Notes: generated by a model not told the origin, from the letters alone. 16,568 nt of DNA from an uncultured Eudoraea sp. (GCA_905479615.1 CAJQNH010000197.1:1-16568); one strand, 5' to 3'; positions 6,635-15,228 are shown, counted from the stretch's first letter. A program made the numbers and translations.

Positions 6635-8992
6635 ATGGCAAAGAAGAAAACAAAATCAAAACCCGCTTCTTCTAAAAAAGGTTTTTCTTTTAAGTTGTCC
6701 AAACAAAATAAAATAATTCTGGGAAGCCTGTTGGTTCTGCTCAGCGTTGCCCTCTTTTTTTCATTTATCTCCTTTTACTTCTCATGGCAGGCAGACCAAA
6801 GCCTTCTTACCGAATTTACTAATAGAAATGAGCAGGCGAATAATTTACTAAATAAATTTGGGGCAAGTGTTAGCCACTTCTTTATGTATAGAGGCTTTGG
6901 TGTGGCCTCTTTTATTTTTCCTGTTTTGTTATGCATTACAGGCTTGTACATGTTTTTAAGCCTTGATAAAAAAGGATTGTTAAGTAAGTGGATTTGGGGA
7001 TTGGTTTTTGTTATATGGATCTCCGTTGCTCTCGGTTTTTTCGCTTATGAACGCCCTTTATTGGGAGGCCTGGTAGGTTTTGAAATGAATGATTTTTTAC
7101 AGGATTATACGGGTAAAATAGGCGTTTTATTACTTTTAGTGTTTGGACTAACCATTATTCTTGTTCGGCTATTTAAGTTCTCTCCCGAAGGTATTGCAGA
7201 CTTTTTTAAGCGGAAGTCTAAATCTCTGGCTACAGAATTTCAAAATGGCGGTGGAAAAGAGATCCTAATGGATATTGACAAAGAACAACCTATCGTTATT
7301 GATACCTATACGCATAAGGAGGATATTCCCCCTTTGATCACAGAAGTAGACAATCCTGAAGATATAGAGATTACTTCAAAAGTTCCTGTGAAGGAAGATT
7401 CCATAGAAATGGAAGTAGAGAAAATTACGGAAGAAAAAGAGGAAAAGGATATTCTCTCTGAAAAATTGGTTGCCGATTTTGGTGAATTTGACCCCACTTT
7501 GGAACTGGCCAATTATAAGTTTCCACATCTCGACCTCCTTGACCCGCATGGGGCATCTGGAGGCATCACTATAAATCAGGAAGAGCTTGAGGAAAATAAA
7601 AACAAGATTGTTGAGACATTAAAAAATTATAAGATTGGCATAGGACAAATAAAGGCTACCATCGGACCTACCGTAACTCTGTATGAAATAGTTCCTGTTG
7701 CAGGGGTGCGTATTTCAAAAATAAAGAATTTGGAAGATGATATTGCCTTGTCTCTGGCAGCTCTGGGTATTCGAATAATAGCCCCGATACCCGGTAAAGG
7801 AACCATCGGAATTGAAGTTCCAAATAAAAATCCTTCTGTAGTATCTATGCGTTCTGTCATAGCATCCAGTAAATTCCAAAAAGCTGAAATGGAATTGCCT
7901 ATAGCTTTTGGAAAGACTATTAGCAACGAAACTTTTGTGGTAGATTTAGCAAAAATGCCTCACTTGCTAATGGCCGGGGCAACTGGTCAGGGCAAGTCTG
8001 TTGGTTTAAATGCAGTTCTGACTTCATTGCTTTATAAGAAGCATCCCGCAGAGGTAAAATTTATCCTTGTTGATCCAAAAAAGGTAGAACTTACGCTGTA
8101 CAATAAAATTGAAAGGCACTATTTGGCAAAACTACCCGATTCTGAAGAGGCTATAATAACAGATAATACCAAGGTAATTCATACCTTAAACTCTTTGTGC
8201 ATAGAAATGGACAACCGTTATGAAATGCTTAAGTTGGCCATGGTTAGAAATATTAAAGAATATAATGTAAAGTTCAAGGCCAGAAAGCTCAATCCGAACG
8301 ATGGCCATAAATTTTTGCCTTATATTGTGTTGGTTATTGATGAATTTGCAGATCTAATAATGTCTGCGGGGAAAGAAGTAGAAACACCAATAGCAAGGTT
8401 AGCGCAGTTGGCAAGGGCTATAGGAATCCATTTGGTAATTGCAACACAAAGACCATCGGTAAACGTTATTACGGGCTTAATTAAAGCGAATTTTCCGGCC
8501 AGGCTTGCGTTTAGAGTGACTTCTAAAATTGATTCAAGGACTATTTTGGATACCCAGGGAGCTGATCAACTAATTGGACGGGGTGACATGCTTTTTACCC
8601 AGGGTAATGATATTACCAGGTTGCAATGCGCATTTGTTGATACTCCTGAAGTGGCAAAGATTACAGAATTCATTGGTTCACAACGGGCCTACCCTGAAGC
8701 ACACCTATTACCGGAATATGTTGGTGATGATTCTGGCACAGGTATTGATTATGATATTTCTGATCGGGATGCCTTGTTCAGAGAGGCAGCAGAAGTAATA
8801 GTTAATGCACAACAGGGCTCTGCATCTCTAATACAACGCAAGTTAAAATTAGGATACAACAGGGCTGGCAGAATAATAGACCAGCTGGAAGCAGCAGGAA
8901 TTGTCGGACCCTTCGAAGGAAGCAAGGCGAGGCAAGTGCTGGTTTCCGATATTTATGCTTTGGACCAGTTATTAAGTAACGAAATAAAATAA
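6635..8992 (+). CDS. ftsK: DNA translocase FtsK
   Basis: A 785-residue septum-located motor that pumps DNA and activates XerCD at dif during chromosome segregation. Order of parts: a Lys-rich start; four membrane helices (about 27-50, 84-110, 118-138 and 160-181); a short acidic linker (about 205-280); then the RecA-like motor. Walker A is GATGQGKS (448-455), with Lys454. Walker B is VLVIDEFAD (565-573), with Asp569-Glu570. ATQRPSVNVITG (603-614) is the conserved post-Walker segment. The C-terminal gamma winged helix starts near residue 714 (FREAAEVIVNAQQGSASLIQ) and should read KOPS-like polar sequences. The linker is much shorter than that of E. coli FtsK, which is normal outside gammaproteobacteria. 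A LolA-like gene follows 3 bp after the stop, so the genes are co-transcribed. Confidence 0.98.
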   Translation: MAKKKTKSKPASSKKGFSFKLSKQNKIILGSLLVLLSVALFFSFISFYFSWQADQSLLTEFTNRNEQANNLLNKFGASVSHFFMYRGFGVASFIFPVLLCITGLYMFLSLDKKGLLSKWIWGLVFVIWISVALGFFAYERPLLGGLVGFEMNDFLQDYTGKIGVLLLLVFGLTIILVRLFKFSPEGIADFFKRKSKSLATEFQNGGGKEILMDIDKEQPIVIDTYTHKEDIPPLITEVDNPEDIEITSKVPVKEDSIEMEVEKITEEKEEKDILSEKLVADFGEFDPTLELANYKFPHLDLLDPHGASGGITINQEELEENKNKIVETLKNYKIGIGQIKATIGPTVTLYEIVPVAGVRISKIKNLEDDIALSLAALGIRIIAPIPGKGTIGIEVPNKNPSVVSMRSVIASSKFQKAEMELPIAFGKTISNETFVVDLAKMPHLLMAGATGQGKSVGLNAVLTSLLYKKHPAEVKFILVDPKKVELTLYNKIERHYLAKLPDSEEAIITDNTKVIHTLNSLCIEMDNRYEMLKLAMVRNIKEYNVKFKARKLNPNDGHKFLPYIVLVIDEFADLIMSAGKEVETPIARLAQLARAIGIHLVIATQRPSVNVITGLIKANFPARLAFRVTSKIDSRTILDTQGADQLIGRGDMLFTQGNDITRLQCAFVDTPEVAKITEFIGSQRAYPEAHLLPEYVGDDSGTGIDYDISDRDALFREAAEVIVNAQQGSASLIQRKLKLGYNRAGRIIDQLEAAGIVGPFEGSKARQVLVSDIYALDQLLSNEIK

Positions 8993-8995
8993 AAA

Positions 8996-9640
8996 ATGAA
9001 ATATTCTATTCTTATCGTGGCATTGGTTTTTACGACCATTTTTGCTCAGGCCCAATCTTCAGATAAAGCAAAGGCTCTTCTGGATGAAGTCTATTCCAAA
9101 GTTAAGAGTTATGATAATATTGCAGTAAATTTCAAATTTGCGTTACACAATTCAGAGGCAGATGTAGATCAGGAGACCCGGGGAGATGTAACACTGGAAG
9201 GCGAAAAGTACCTTTTTAATTATTTAGGATCACAACAATTATACGATGGTGCTAAAGTGTATACTATAGTTCCGGAAAACGAAGAAGTTACTATAGAAGA
9301 TAAATCTGAAGACGAAAATACCATAACACCTTCCAAAATGCTGACTTTCTATAAAACGGGTCATAACTATGAATGGGATATATTACAGAACGTTCAGGGC
9401 AGAAAAATTCAGTTTGTCAAGCTCATCCCTATTGATACAAATTCTGAAATAACATCTATACTGCTGGGTATTGATGCAGAAACCAAACACATATACAAAC
9501 TAATTGAAAACGGTAAGAACGGCACAATAACTACGATTACTGTTAATTCTTTTAAAACTGATCAGCAATTATCAAAAACCTTATTTACTTTTGATGAAAA
9601 GAAGTACAAAGAAGAAGGGTACTACATCATAAGAAACTAG
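8996..9640 (+). CDS. lolA: LolA-like periplasmic lipoprotein carrier
   Basis: A 214-residue secreted protein. Residues 1-19 form a signal peptide (hydrophobic core ILIVALVFTTIF, cleavage site AQA before Gln20). The mature part opens with KAKALLDEVYSKVKSYDNI, typical of the LolA/LppX-like half-barrel, and continues as alternating beta strands (DVTLEGEKYLFNY, QQLYDGAKVYTIVPE). LolA proteins carry lipoproteins from the LolCDE transporter to the outer membrane. No LolB is nearby, as is usual in Bacteroidota. Only 3 bp separate it from ftsK and 4 bp from the LptF/G-like permease gene, so it belongs to an envelope-biogenesis operon. Family assignment is good; the exact cargo is inferred. Some Bacteroidota have several LolA paralogues, so this copy may be specialised. 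Confidence 0.85.
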   Translation: MKYSILIVALVFTTIFAQAQSSDKAKALLDEVYSKVKSYDNIAVNFKFALHNSEADVDQETRGDVTLEGEKYLFNYLGSQQLYDGAKVYTIVPENEEVTIEDKSEDENTITPSKMLTFYKTGHNYEWDILQNVQGRKIQFVKLIPIDTNSEITSILLGIDAETKHIYKLIENGKNGTITTITVNSFKTDQQLSKTLFTFDEKKYKEEGYYIIRN

Positions 9641-9644
9641 ACCA

Positions 9645-11153
9645 TTGCGGATATTAGATAAGTACATTTTAAAGCAATTTCTTTATAATTTTTTTAGTTC
9701 ATTCCTGATATTGATGTTTATCTTCATATTTCAGACGATATGGCTATTCATTGATGATTTGGCCGGTAAAGGACTGGATATTATAATCATTGGCAAATTC
9801 CTTTTTTACTTATTACCAAACCTAACGGAAAAAGTACTCCCTCTTACGGTGCTTCTCTCTTCTATATTAACTTTTGGAGCTTTTGCCGAGAATTATGAAT
9901 TTGCGGCAATGAAGGCATCCGGGATTTCCCTGCAAAGAGCTATGTTGCCTCTAGTAATTTTAATGACAATTCTTGGTGGGGTAGCGTTTTTCTTTGCGAA
10001 TAGTGTAATCCCGGCTTCTGAACAAAAAATCTATAACCTCAGGCGAAATATTGCAACGGTAAAACCTGCTGCTGCCGTTGTAGAAGGCGTTTTTAGCGAC
10101 GTCGAAGGATATAATATCAAAGTAGATCAGAAGTATGGTGATAACGATAGATATCTGAGAAATGTGGTCATTCACAGGAAAACAAATCTTGAGAAAAATA
10201 ATACGGTTATAAAAGCCAAAGGCGGGGAATTAAAAAGCCGGGAAGGTTCTGGTATCATACAACTGGTACTTAGTGACGGACATTATTATGAAGAAATTGT
10301 GGCAAAAAGTGGTTCAGGCAAGGATAAATCTCCTTTTGCAAGGTCCAATTTTGAGACCTATACCATAAATATTGAAATACCGGACAACGTTCAGGATCTG
10401 GAAGAAGAGCGAAATGTACGAACGGATAAAATGAAAAATGTATCCAGACTCAATAAGGATATCGATTCTATACAAGAAAACAATGTAAAAATAGTTGCTG
10501 CTTTTTCTAAGAACATAACCAATAGAATGGGTGCATTTCTGCCGCTGACGAAGCCGGATACCCTGTCTGAGAAAAAACCACTTAAAACAAGTCTGGATAC
10601 TACAATATTAAATAAAAAACAGAAGTTAATGCTCCTTAAGAAAACAGATACCATGCCGGTAGACAACCTAATAGACCTATATAAGGAGTATCAACAGATT
10701 CAGATTATAGGATCCGCAAAGAATTCTGTTTCCAATATTTTAAATTCTGTGCTTGGTAAAAAAGAAGAATTACAACGGCGATATAAAATATACAATATGC
10801 ACATATTGTCATTACATAAAAAATTCTCCCTTGCTCTTTCCTGTATAATTCTGTTTTTTGTAGGTGCACCGCTAGGAGCAATTATTCGCAAAGGAGGCCT
10901 TGGCTTACCTATGGTAATAGCAATTGTCCTCTTTTTAACGTATTATTTTATTGGAGTTTTTGCAGGTAATTATGCGAAAGAGGGAAATATTCACCCCATG
11001 TTTGGTGCATGGCTTTCTACGCTAATAATGTTACCTTTGGGTGTCTATTTAACCAAAAGAGCTACTGCTGACAGGGGACTAATGGATTTTGGCCATGTTA
11101 TTGAAAAAATAAAGGGGTTTTTTAGAAAGAGAATTAAAGGTACAGCATCATGA
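9645..11153 (+). CDS. LptF/LptG (YjgP/YjgQ) family permease of the lipopolysaccharide export machine
   Basis: A 502-residue inner-membrane subunit of the LptB2FG transporter, which extracts LPS from the inner membrane. The start is TTG at 9645: it gives MRILDKYILKQFL, the classic family N-terminus, whereas the first in-frame ATG (9714) would delete most of helix 1. Three N-terminal helices (about 15-36, 48-76 and 98-122) and three C-terminal helices (about 395-412, 420-441 and 453-470) frame a long periplasmic part. GAPLGAIIRKGGLGLP is the conserved loop between helices 4 and 5. The periplasmic region includes a polar, Lys/Asp-rich insertion (about residues 245-380), making the protein longer than the roughly 360-residue proteobacterial forms. 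Its stop overlaps the ribB start as ATGA. LptF and LptG cannot be told apart from sequence alone. Confidence 0.9.
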   Translation: MRILDKYILKQFLYNFFSSFLILMFIFIFQTIWLFIDDLAGKGLDIIIIGKFLFYLLPNLTEKVLPLTVLLSSILTFGAFAENYEFAAMKASGISLQRAMLPLVILMTILGGVAFFFANSVIPASEQKIYNLRRNIATVKPAAAVVEGVFSDVEGYNIKVDQKYGDNDRYLRNVVIHRKTNLEKNNTVIKAKGGELKSREGSGIIQLVLSDGHYYEEIVAKSGSGKDKSPFARSNFETYTINIEIPDNVQDLEEERNVRTDKMKNVSRLNKDIDSIQENNVKIVAAFSKNITNRMGAFLPLTKPDTLSEKKPLKTSLDTTILNKKQKLMLLKKTDTMPVDNLIDLYKEYQQIQIIGSAKNSVSNILNSVLGKKEELQRRYKIYNMHILSLHKKFSLALSCIILFFVGAPLGAIIRKGGLGLPMVIAIVLFLTYYFIGVFAGNYAKEGNIHPMFGAWLSTLIMLPLGVYLTKRATADRGLMDFGHVIEKIKGFFRKRIKGTAS

Positions 11154-12292
11154 TTGCAACTATGGAAGATAAAATTCAATTAAATACTATTGAAGAGGCC
11201 ATTACAGATATACGTAACGGGAAGGTGATTATAGTAGTAGATGATGAAAACCGGGAGAATGAAGGCGATTTTATTGCCGCTGCAGAAGCGGTTACGCCAG
11301 AAATGATCAACTTTATGGCTAAGCACGGCCGCGGGCTTATATGTGCGCCACTTACCGAAGAACGTTGTGAGGAGTTGGATCTATCAATGATGGTAGAGAA
11401 CAATACGGTATTACATCATACTCAATTTACAGTATCTGTTGATTTAATAGGACATGGCTGTACTACAGGAATTTCTGTGCAGGATAGAGCAAAAACAATA
11501 AAAGCCCTTGTAAATAATACCACTAAACCGCATGATTTGGGGAGGCCAGGACATATCTTCCCTTTGCGAGCCAAGAATGGAGGGGTTCTAAGAAGAACCG
11601 GCCATACGGAGGCCGCGGTAGATTTTGCCCGATTAGCAGGCTTTGAAGCTGCCGGGATCCTCGTTGAAATTCTGAATGAAGATGGTACAATGGCCCGATT
11701 GCCTCATCTGGTGGAAGTGGCCCGTAAATTCGACCTTAAACTTGTTTCCATTGAAGACCTGGTTGCCTATAGAATGCGCCACGATAGCCTAATAGTTAAA
11801 AGAGAGGAATTTGAAGTAGAAACCCGTTTTGGGCATTTTACTTTACATGCCTATCAGCAAACTACCAACGAACAGGTTCACCTCGCACTAACCAAGGGTA
11901 GCTGGGAGCTGGACGATCCTGTGCTTACAAGGATAAACTCTACTTTGGTAAATAATGACATTCTGGGTACCCTGACGCATAATGCGGACAAGAAATTGGA
12001 TGATATGTTTAAGGCGCTTAATGAAGCAGGTAAGGGAGCTATAGTATTTATAAATCAACAAAGTCAATCTTATAATCTTCTTAATCGTTTAAAAGGATTG
12101 CAGGAAAATCAAAAAAATGGAGTCATTAAGGCTCCCAAAATAAAAATGGATACCCGTGATTTTGGTATTGGTGCACAAATCCTGCACGATTTAAATATCA
12201 CCAAAATGCGACTAATGACCAATAGTGACCAGGCTAAAAGAGTAGGTATTGTTGGTTATGGCCTTGAGATTGTAGATTATTCTCCTTATTAA
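11150..12292 (+). CDS. ribB: 3,4-dihydroxy-2-butanone 4-phosphate synthase with a degenerate GTP cyclohydrolase II-like domain
   Basis: A 380-residue protein with the RibBA layout. Residues about 9-208 form an intact DHBP synthase, which converts ribulose 5-phosphate to the four-carbon riboflavin precursor: the acidic loop DDENRENEGD (31-40), HGRGLICAPL (59-68), RPGHIFPL (132-139) and GHTEAAVDFARLAG (151-164) are all present. Residues about 218-380 align with GTP cyclohydrolase II, but the three zinc cysteines of SECLTGD..SLRCDCG are replaced (Leu266, His277, Ala279). The catalytic GRGIGL segment is also lost (NQQSQSYNLL, 302-311). Only the late structural motif DFGIGAQILHDL survives (337-348). 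The second domain is therefore probably not a cyclohydrolase, and a separate ribA should exist elsewhere. The start overlaps the upstream stop as ATGA; Met5 (ATG at 11162) is an alternative. Confidence 0.93.
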   Translation: MIATMEDKIQLNTIEEAITDIRNGKVIIVVDDENRENEGDFIAAAEAVTPEMINFMAKHGRGLICAPLTEERCEELDLSMMVENNTVLHHTQFTVSVDLIGHGCTTGISVQDRAKTIKALVNNTTKPHDLGRPGHIFPLRAKNGGVLRRTGHTEAAVDFARLAGFEAAGILVEILNEDGTMARLPHLVEVARKFDLKLVSIEDLVAYRMRHDSLIVKREEFEVETRFGHFTLHAYQQTTNEQVHLALTKGSWELDDPVLTRINSTLVNNDILGTLTHNADKKLDDMFKALNEAGKGAIVFINQQSQSYNLLNRLKGLQENQKNGVIKAPKIKMDTRDFGIGAQILHDLNITKMRLMTNSDQAKRVGIVGYGLEIVDYSPY

Positions 12293-12299
12293 TCAAGGT

Positions 12300-13493
12300 T
12301 TATAATTCCTTTTTAATAATTGAGGCCATCAATTCAGCCCTTTTGGCTACTTCATCTTCATCCCATCCGAGTTTTATAAGACAGGATATCGTTCTGCTCA
12401 TCCAATGATCTGACTTTTTAAAATGGGCCTCGGGATAATCTGGAAGACCATCAAGGACTTCTCTTGCCACCGGGGCTAAAGACTTCATAGTTCTAAGATG
12501 ATCCCATTTCTTATAATAGTGCCAATTGTTATTATACCAGTAAAAACATGCATCAATGCCCGCAGCGCCAAATGCGGAATGTGTATTCTGGGTAATGGTC
12601 TCTGAAGGGAGGTAAAAATTCAGAAATGAATAATTCTCAACACCGCCCTCAGGCACTCTTCTGAAGGTAACACCTTCAATAGGTTCCAGAGCGTTTCTTA
12701 AAATTGTATAATTTCTCTTTTGAATTGCAAGAAAATCATCCAGACGCGCAATTTGAGCTAAGCCAACAGCAGCGTGCAGTTCAGAAATCCGGTAATTATA
12801 GCCCAGAAAAGGATGGCTTTCTGCTCCCCGGTCGGTACCTTCATGATCATGCCCGTGATCTGAATAATGATCGGCATTTTTATAGTACATTTCATTGTTA
12901 GTAATCAAAGCCCCGCCTTCTCCGCAAGTAATCGTTTTTACATAATCAAAAGAAAAGCAACCCAGATCCCCAATACTTCCTAAAGGTTTCCCATCATAGG
13001 TCCCTCCTATTGCCTGGCAGGCATCTTCAAGCAAGATAAGTTTGTGCCTGACACAAATTGCTTTCAGAGCGCCTAAATCGGCCATAGATCCGCACATGTG
13101 AACCGGCATAACAACCTTGGTATTTGGAGTAATAGCTTTCTCAACAGCAGAGGGGTCCAGGGTAAGTGTATCATCAATATCAACCATAACAGGTATTGCC
13201 CCTAAAGCGAGAATAGATTCAAAACTGGCCACAAATGTAAAACTCGGGATGATAACTTCATCCCCTGCTCCGATTCCTGCGCTTGCAAGGGCAACCGTTA
13301 AAGCTGCAGTACCACTGCTCACCAGCTGAGCGTACTTTGTTTGCATACGCTTTGCTAATTCCTTTTCAAGCTGTAAAGCTTTCCAATGGCCATTGCGCAT
13401 TCCGTCAAACCCGTAACGCATAAGTACCCCCGAATCCAGCACGTCCTTTACTTGATTTCTTTCTTTATCCCCAAATAGTTCAAAACCTGGCAT
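12300..13493 (-). CDS. kdnA: DegT/DnrJ/EryC1/StrS aminotransferase, resembling KdnA (Kdo8N transaminase)
   Basis: A 397-residue PLP-dependent sugar aminotransferase. Family features are SSGTAALTVAL (59-69, phosphate cup), Asp157 in LLEDACQA (pyridine nitrogen), the Schiff-base Lys186 in SFDYVKTITCGEGGAL, and GYNYRISELHAAVGLAQ (231-247). The start MPGFELFG, the His-rich SDHGHDH (211-217) and the segment FYWYNNNWHY match what I remember of KdnA. In Shewanella KdnA puts an amino group on C8 of Kdo, making 8-amino-Kdo for the LPS core; the partner oxidase KdnB is not adjacent here. That assignment rests on recalled motifs, not a search; a general nucleotide-sugar aminotransferase is the alternative. 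The stop converges on ribB with a 7-bp gap. Upstream on the same strand is the nitroreductase gene, 59 bp away. Confidence 0.8.
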   Translation of the reverse strand: MPGFELFGDKERNQVKDVLDSGVLMRYGFDGMRNGHWKALQLEKELAKRMQTKYAQLVSSGTAALTVALASAGIGAGDEVIIPSFTFVASFESILALGAIPVMVDIDDTLTLDPSAVEKAITPNTKVVMPVHMCGSMADLGALKAICVRHKLILLEDACQAIGGTYDGKPLGSIGDLGCFSFDYVKTITCGEGGALITNNEMYYKNADHYSDHGHDHEGTDRGAESHPFLGYNYRISELHAAVGLAQIARLDDFLAIQKRNYTILRNALEPIEGVTFRRVPEGGVENYSFLNFYLPSETITQNTHSAFGAAGIDACFYWYNNNWHYYKKWDHLRTMKSLAPVAREVLDGLPDYPEAHFKKSDHWMSRTISCLIKLGWDEDEVAKRAELMASIIKKEL

Positions 13494-13552
13494 AGCAGTA
13501 TTTAATTTAATATATTATTGATTTATACTCGTTTTTTTTTCAATTTCTGGTC

Positions 13553-14188
13553 CTAAGATATGTAAATAATACTATTTTCCATATCGCGTCTGACTTTCTT
13601 AAATCCGGAAAATATGTCGTCTTCCGCTCTATATCCTATGGGAAGAACCAGAACAGAGCTTAACCCTTTTGAACCTAAATTTAATAACTCATCATAACTC
13701 TCCGGGATAAACCCTTCCATAGGACAAGCATCAAGTTGTTCTACGGCACATATTGTAAGTAAATTTCCCATGGCCAAATAAGCCTGATTGGTAGCCCATT
13801 GTTCAATTTGTTTAGTATCCATTTTGGTAAATTCGCTTACAAGTGCATTTTTAAATGGTTCTAAAACAGAATCACTGGTTCCTCTTATATCTTTTACCTT
13901 TTTAAAATACCTGGAAATATATTCGGCATCTATTTTCTTCTCTATACACAAGATTAGTAAATGTGAAGCCTGGGCAACCTGCTTCTGACCATATGAAAAT
14001 TGAACCAATTGTTCCTGCAGGTCCTTATTTTTTAGCACTACCATTTTTAGGGGTTGCAAGCCATATGAAGTAGCAGTAAGATTAAATGCCTTTTTTATTC
14101 TTTCCAGTTTAGAAACTTCTATCTCTCTGGAAGAATCAAACTTTTTAACCGCATAACGCCATTCCAAATCCTTAATTATATCTGCCAT
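13553..14188 (-). CDS. NfsB-type nitroreductase family FMN oxidoreductase
   Basis: A 211-residue flavoenzyme of the oxygen-insensitive nitroreductase (NfsB) family, which uses NAD(P)H to reduce nitroaromatics, quinones or other acceptors; the natural substrate is usually unknown. The N-terminus MADIIKDLEWRYAVKKFD has the FMN-phosphate pair Arg11 and Lys15 in the spacing of E. coli NfsB (Arg10, Lys14). TATSYGLQPLKMVVL replaces the usual SSTNSQPW segment. WATNQAYLAMGNLL and the late CPMEGF and VLPIGYR motifs are well conserved. Length matches the family. The ATG lies 7 bp after the stop of the TSUP permease gene, so the two are co-transcribed. No shared function with the downstream aminotransferase is evident. 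Confidence 0.92.
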   Translation of the reverse strand: MADIIKDLEWRYAVKKFDSSREIEVSKLERIKKAFNLTATSYGLQPLKMVVLKNKDLQEQLVQFSYGQKQVAQASHLLILCIEKKIDAEYISRYFKKVKDIRGTSDSVLEPFKNALVSEFTKMDTKQIEQWATNQAYLAMGNLLTICAVEQLDACPMEGFIPESYDELLNLGSKGLSSVLVLPIGYRAEDDIFSGFKKVRRDMENSIIYIS

Positions 14189-14195
14189 TTATTTT

Positions 14196-14951
14196 TTAAT
14201 TAAAAAACCACAGTTTAACTGCCATTACTATTACCATTATTATCAGAAACATTTTCACATATCCATCGCCTTTTCCAACTGATATTCTGCTGGACACCCA
14301 CGCTCCTGCCCCGTTACCAATGGCCAATACCAATCCAACTTCCCATATGACCTTATCGTTAAAAATAAAGACGGCAAGAGCGGAAAGGGTATACATAAAA
14401 ACAACCGCCACTTTAGTAGCATTAGCTCTTACCAGGGTCATATGATTAAAATAATGTAAAAACAAAAGAATTACAAAACCTATTCCGGCATTTATAAAAC
14501 CTCCATAAATACCTATAAAAAAGAATACGATAATACCTATCCATAAATATTTACCTGTCAACCTTTCTTTTAATTCCTGTAATTTAATTTTAGGTTTAAA
14601 AACTATAGTCAATACGACCAGGACCATGATAACTGCCAGGATTTTATTAAAAGTCTCACCTTTAATATCCACTGCAATGCTGGCACCTAAAATTGAACCA
14701 AAAAAAGCAGAGATGCCTAAATAGATATTAAATGGAAAAGTGGTGACCCCTTTACTTTTAAATCCGGCTACACCAATGGCGTTTTGTATTACAATGGCTA
14801 CTCTGTTTGTCCCGTTGGCCACACTGGGAGGTAATCCTAAAAAGATTAAAAAAGGGAGTGAAATCAATGAGCCTCCTCCGGCAACGGTATTGATAAAACC
14901 AACAATAAATCCAACTAGTACAAGCAGCACATAGTGATACCATTCTTCCAT
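14196..14951 (-). CDS. TSUP family (TauE/SafE) membrane permease
   Basis: A 251-residue inner-membrane protein with about eight helices arranged as two repeated halves. The hallmark of the TauE/SafE (DUF81) family is near the start: GFINTVAGGGSLISLPFLIF (18-37), then GLPPSVANGTNRVAI. A related turn, GGFINAGIGFVILL, begins the second half. Members are thought to move sulfite, sulfoacetate or other small organosulfur anions, but most are uncharacterised, so no substrate is claimed. It is the first gene of a minus-strand unit with the nitroreductase gene and possibly the KdnA-like gene. It diverges from tRNA-Ser across a 110-bp gap. Confidence 0.9.
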   Translation of the reverse strand: MEEWYHYVLLVLVGFIVGFINTVAGGGSLISLPFLIFLGLPPSVANGTNRVAIVIQNAIGVAGFKSKGVTTFPFNIYLGISAFFGSILGASIAVDIKGETFNKILAVIMVLVVLTIVFKPKIKLQELKERLTGKYLWIGIIVFFFIGIYGGFINAGIGFVILLFLHYFNHMTLVRANATKVAVVFMYTLSALAVFIFNDKVIWEVGLVLAIGNGAGAWVSSRISVGKGDGYVKMFLIIMVIVMAVKLWFFN

Positions 14952-15040
14952 AGGGCAAAAATAGGATGTCGCAAATAAATAATACTATAAACGGCCGAAG
15001 AAAATCGTCAACAAACTTTTTAAGGTATAAAAAAGGTTAG

Positions 15041-15048
15041 TATATTTG
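15041..15048 (+). promoter_or_regulatory. -7 box of the tRNA-Ser promoter
   Basis: TATATTTG matches TAnnTTTG exactly and ends 13 bp before the mature tRNA 5' end, so transcription should begin a few bases before the tRNA. A T-rich stretch at 15017-15021 sits where the -33 element is expected but lacks the G. Confidence 0.55.
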
Positions 15049-15061
15049 CGCTCGCATTAAA

Positions 15062-15146
15062 GGAGGAATGGCAGAGTGGTCGAATGCGGCAGTCTTGAAA
15101 ACTGTTGAGGGTCACACCTCCGGGGGTTCGAATCCCTCTTCCTCCG
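15062..15146 (+). tRNA. tRNA-Ser, anticodon TGA
   Basis: All arms fold: acceptor GGAGGAA (15062-15068) with TTCCTCC (15139-15145) and discriminator G (15146), as serine tRNAs have. The anticodon stem is 15089-15093 with 15101-15105, with anticodon TGA at 15096-15098 reading UCA codons. A long class II variable arm (15106-15121, GAGG with CCTC) is diagnostic of Ser/Leu. The T arm GGGGG-TTCGAAT-CCCTC spans 15122-15138. The CCA end is not encoded (GCA follows). This gene marks the left edge of the unusual right-hand region. Confidence 0.97.
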
Positions 15147-15150
15147 CAAT

Positions 15151-15174
15151 CAAGCGTAACTTCGTTACAGCTTG
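15151..15174 (+). repeat. hairpin immediately 3' of tRNA-Ser
   Basis: CAAGC GTAAC (15151-15160) pairs with GTTAC (15164-15168) and GCTTG (15170-15174), with a 3-nt loop and a bulged A at 15169, starting 4 nt after the tRNA. It may protect the precursor tRNA 3' trailer or guide its processing. An A-rich run follows rather than a T-run, so it is not itself a terminator. Confidence 0.5.
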
Positions 15175-15180
15175 AAAGAA

Positions 15181-15220
15181 AAAAATCCCATCAAGCTCGC
15201 TTGAATGGGATTTTTAATTT
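15181..15220 (+). terminator. strong Rho-independent terminator of tRNA-Ser
   Basis: The outer arms AAAAATCCCAT (15181-15191) and ATGGGATTTTT (15205-15215) pair perfectly. After one bulged A (15204), CAAG (15192-15195) pairs with CTTG (15200-15203) around a 4-nt loop. The T-run lies within the descending arm and beyond it. The near symmetry, with an A-run on the left, means it could also stop transcription from the other side. Confidence 0.85.
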
Positions 15221-15228
15221 TAAGATGT

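Noticed and set aside
14956..14963. CAAAAATA, a perfect minus-strand TAnnTTTG match beside the TSUP permease start
   Set aside because: It lies only 4 bp from the ATG, so transcription would begin at or inside the start codon, and no -33 element is seen; probably chance in AT-rich DNA, or a later true start.
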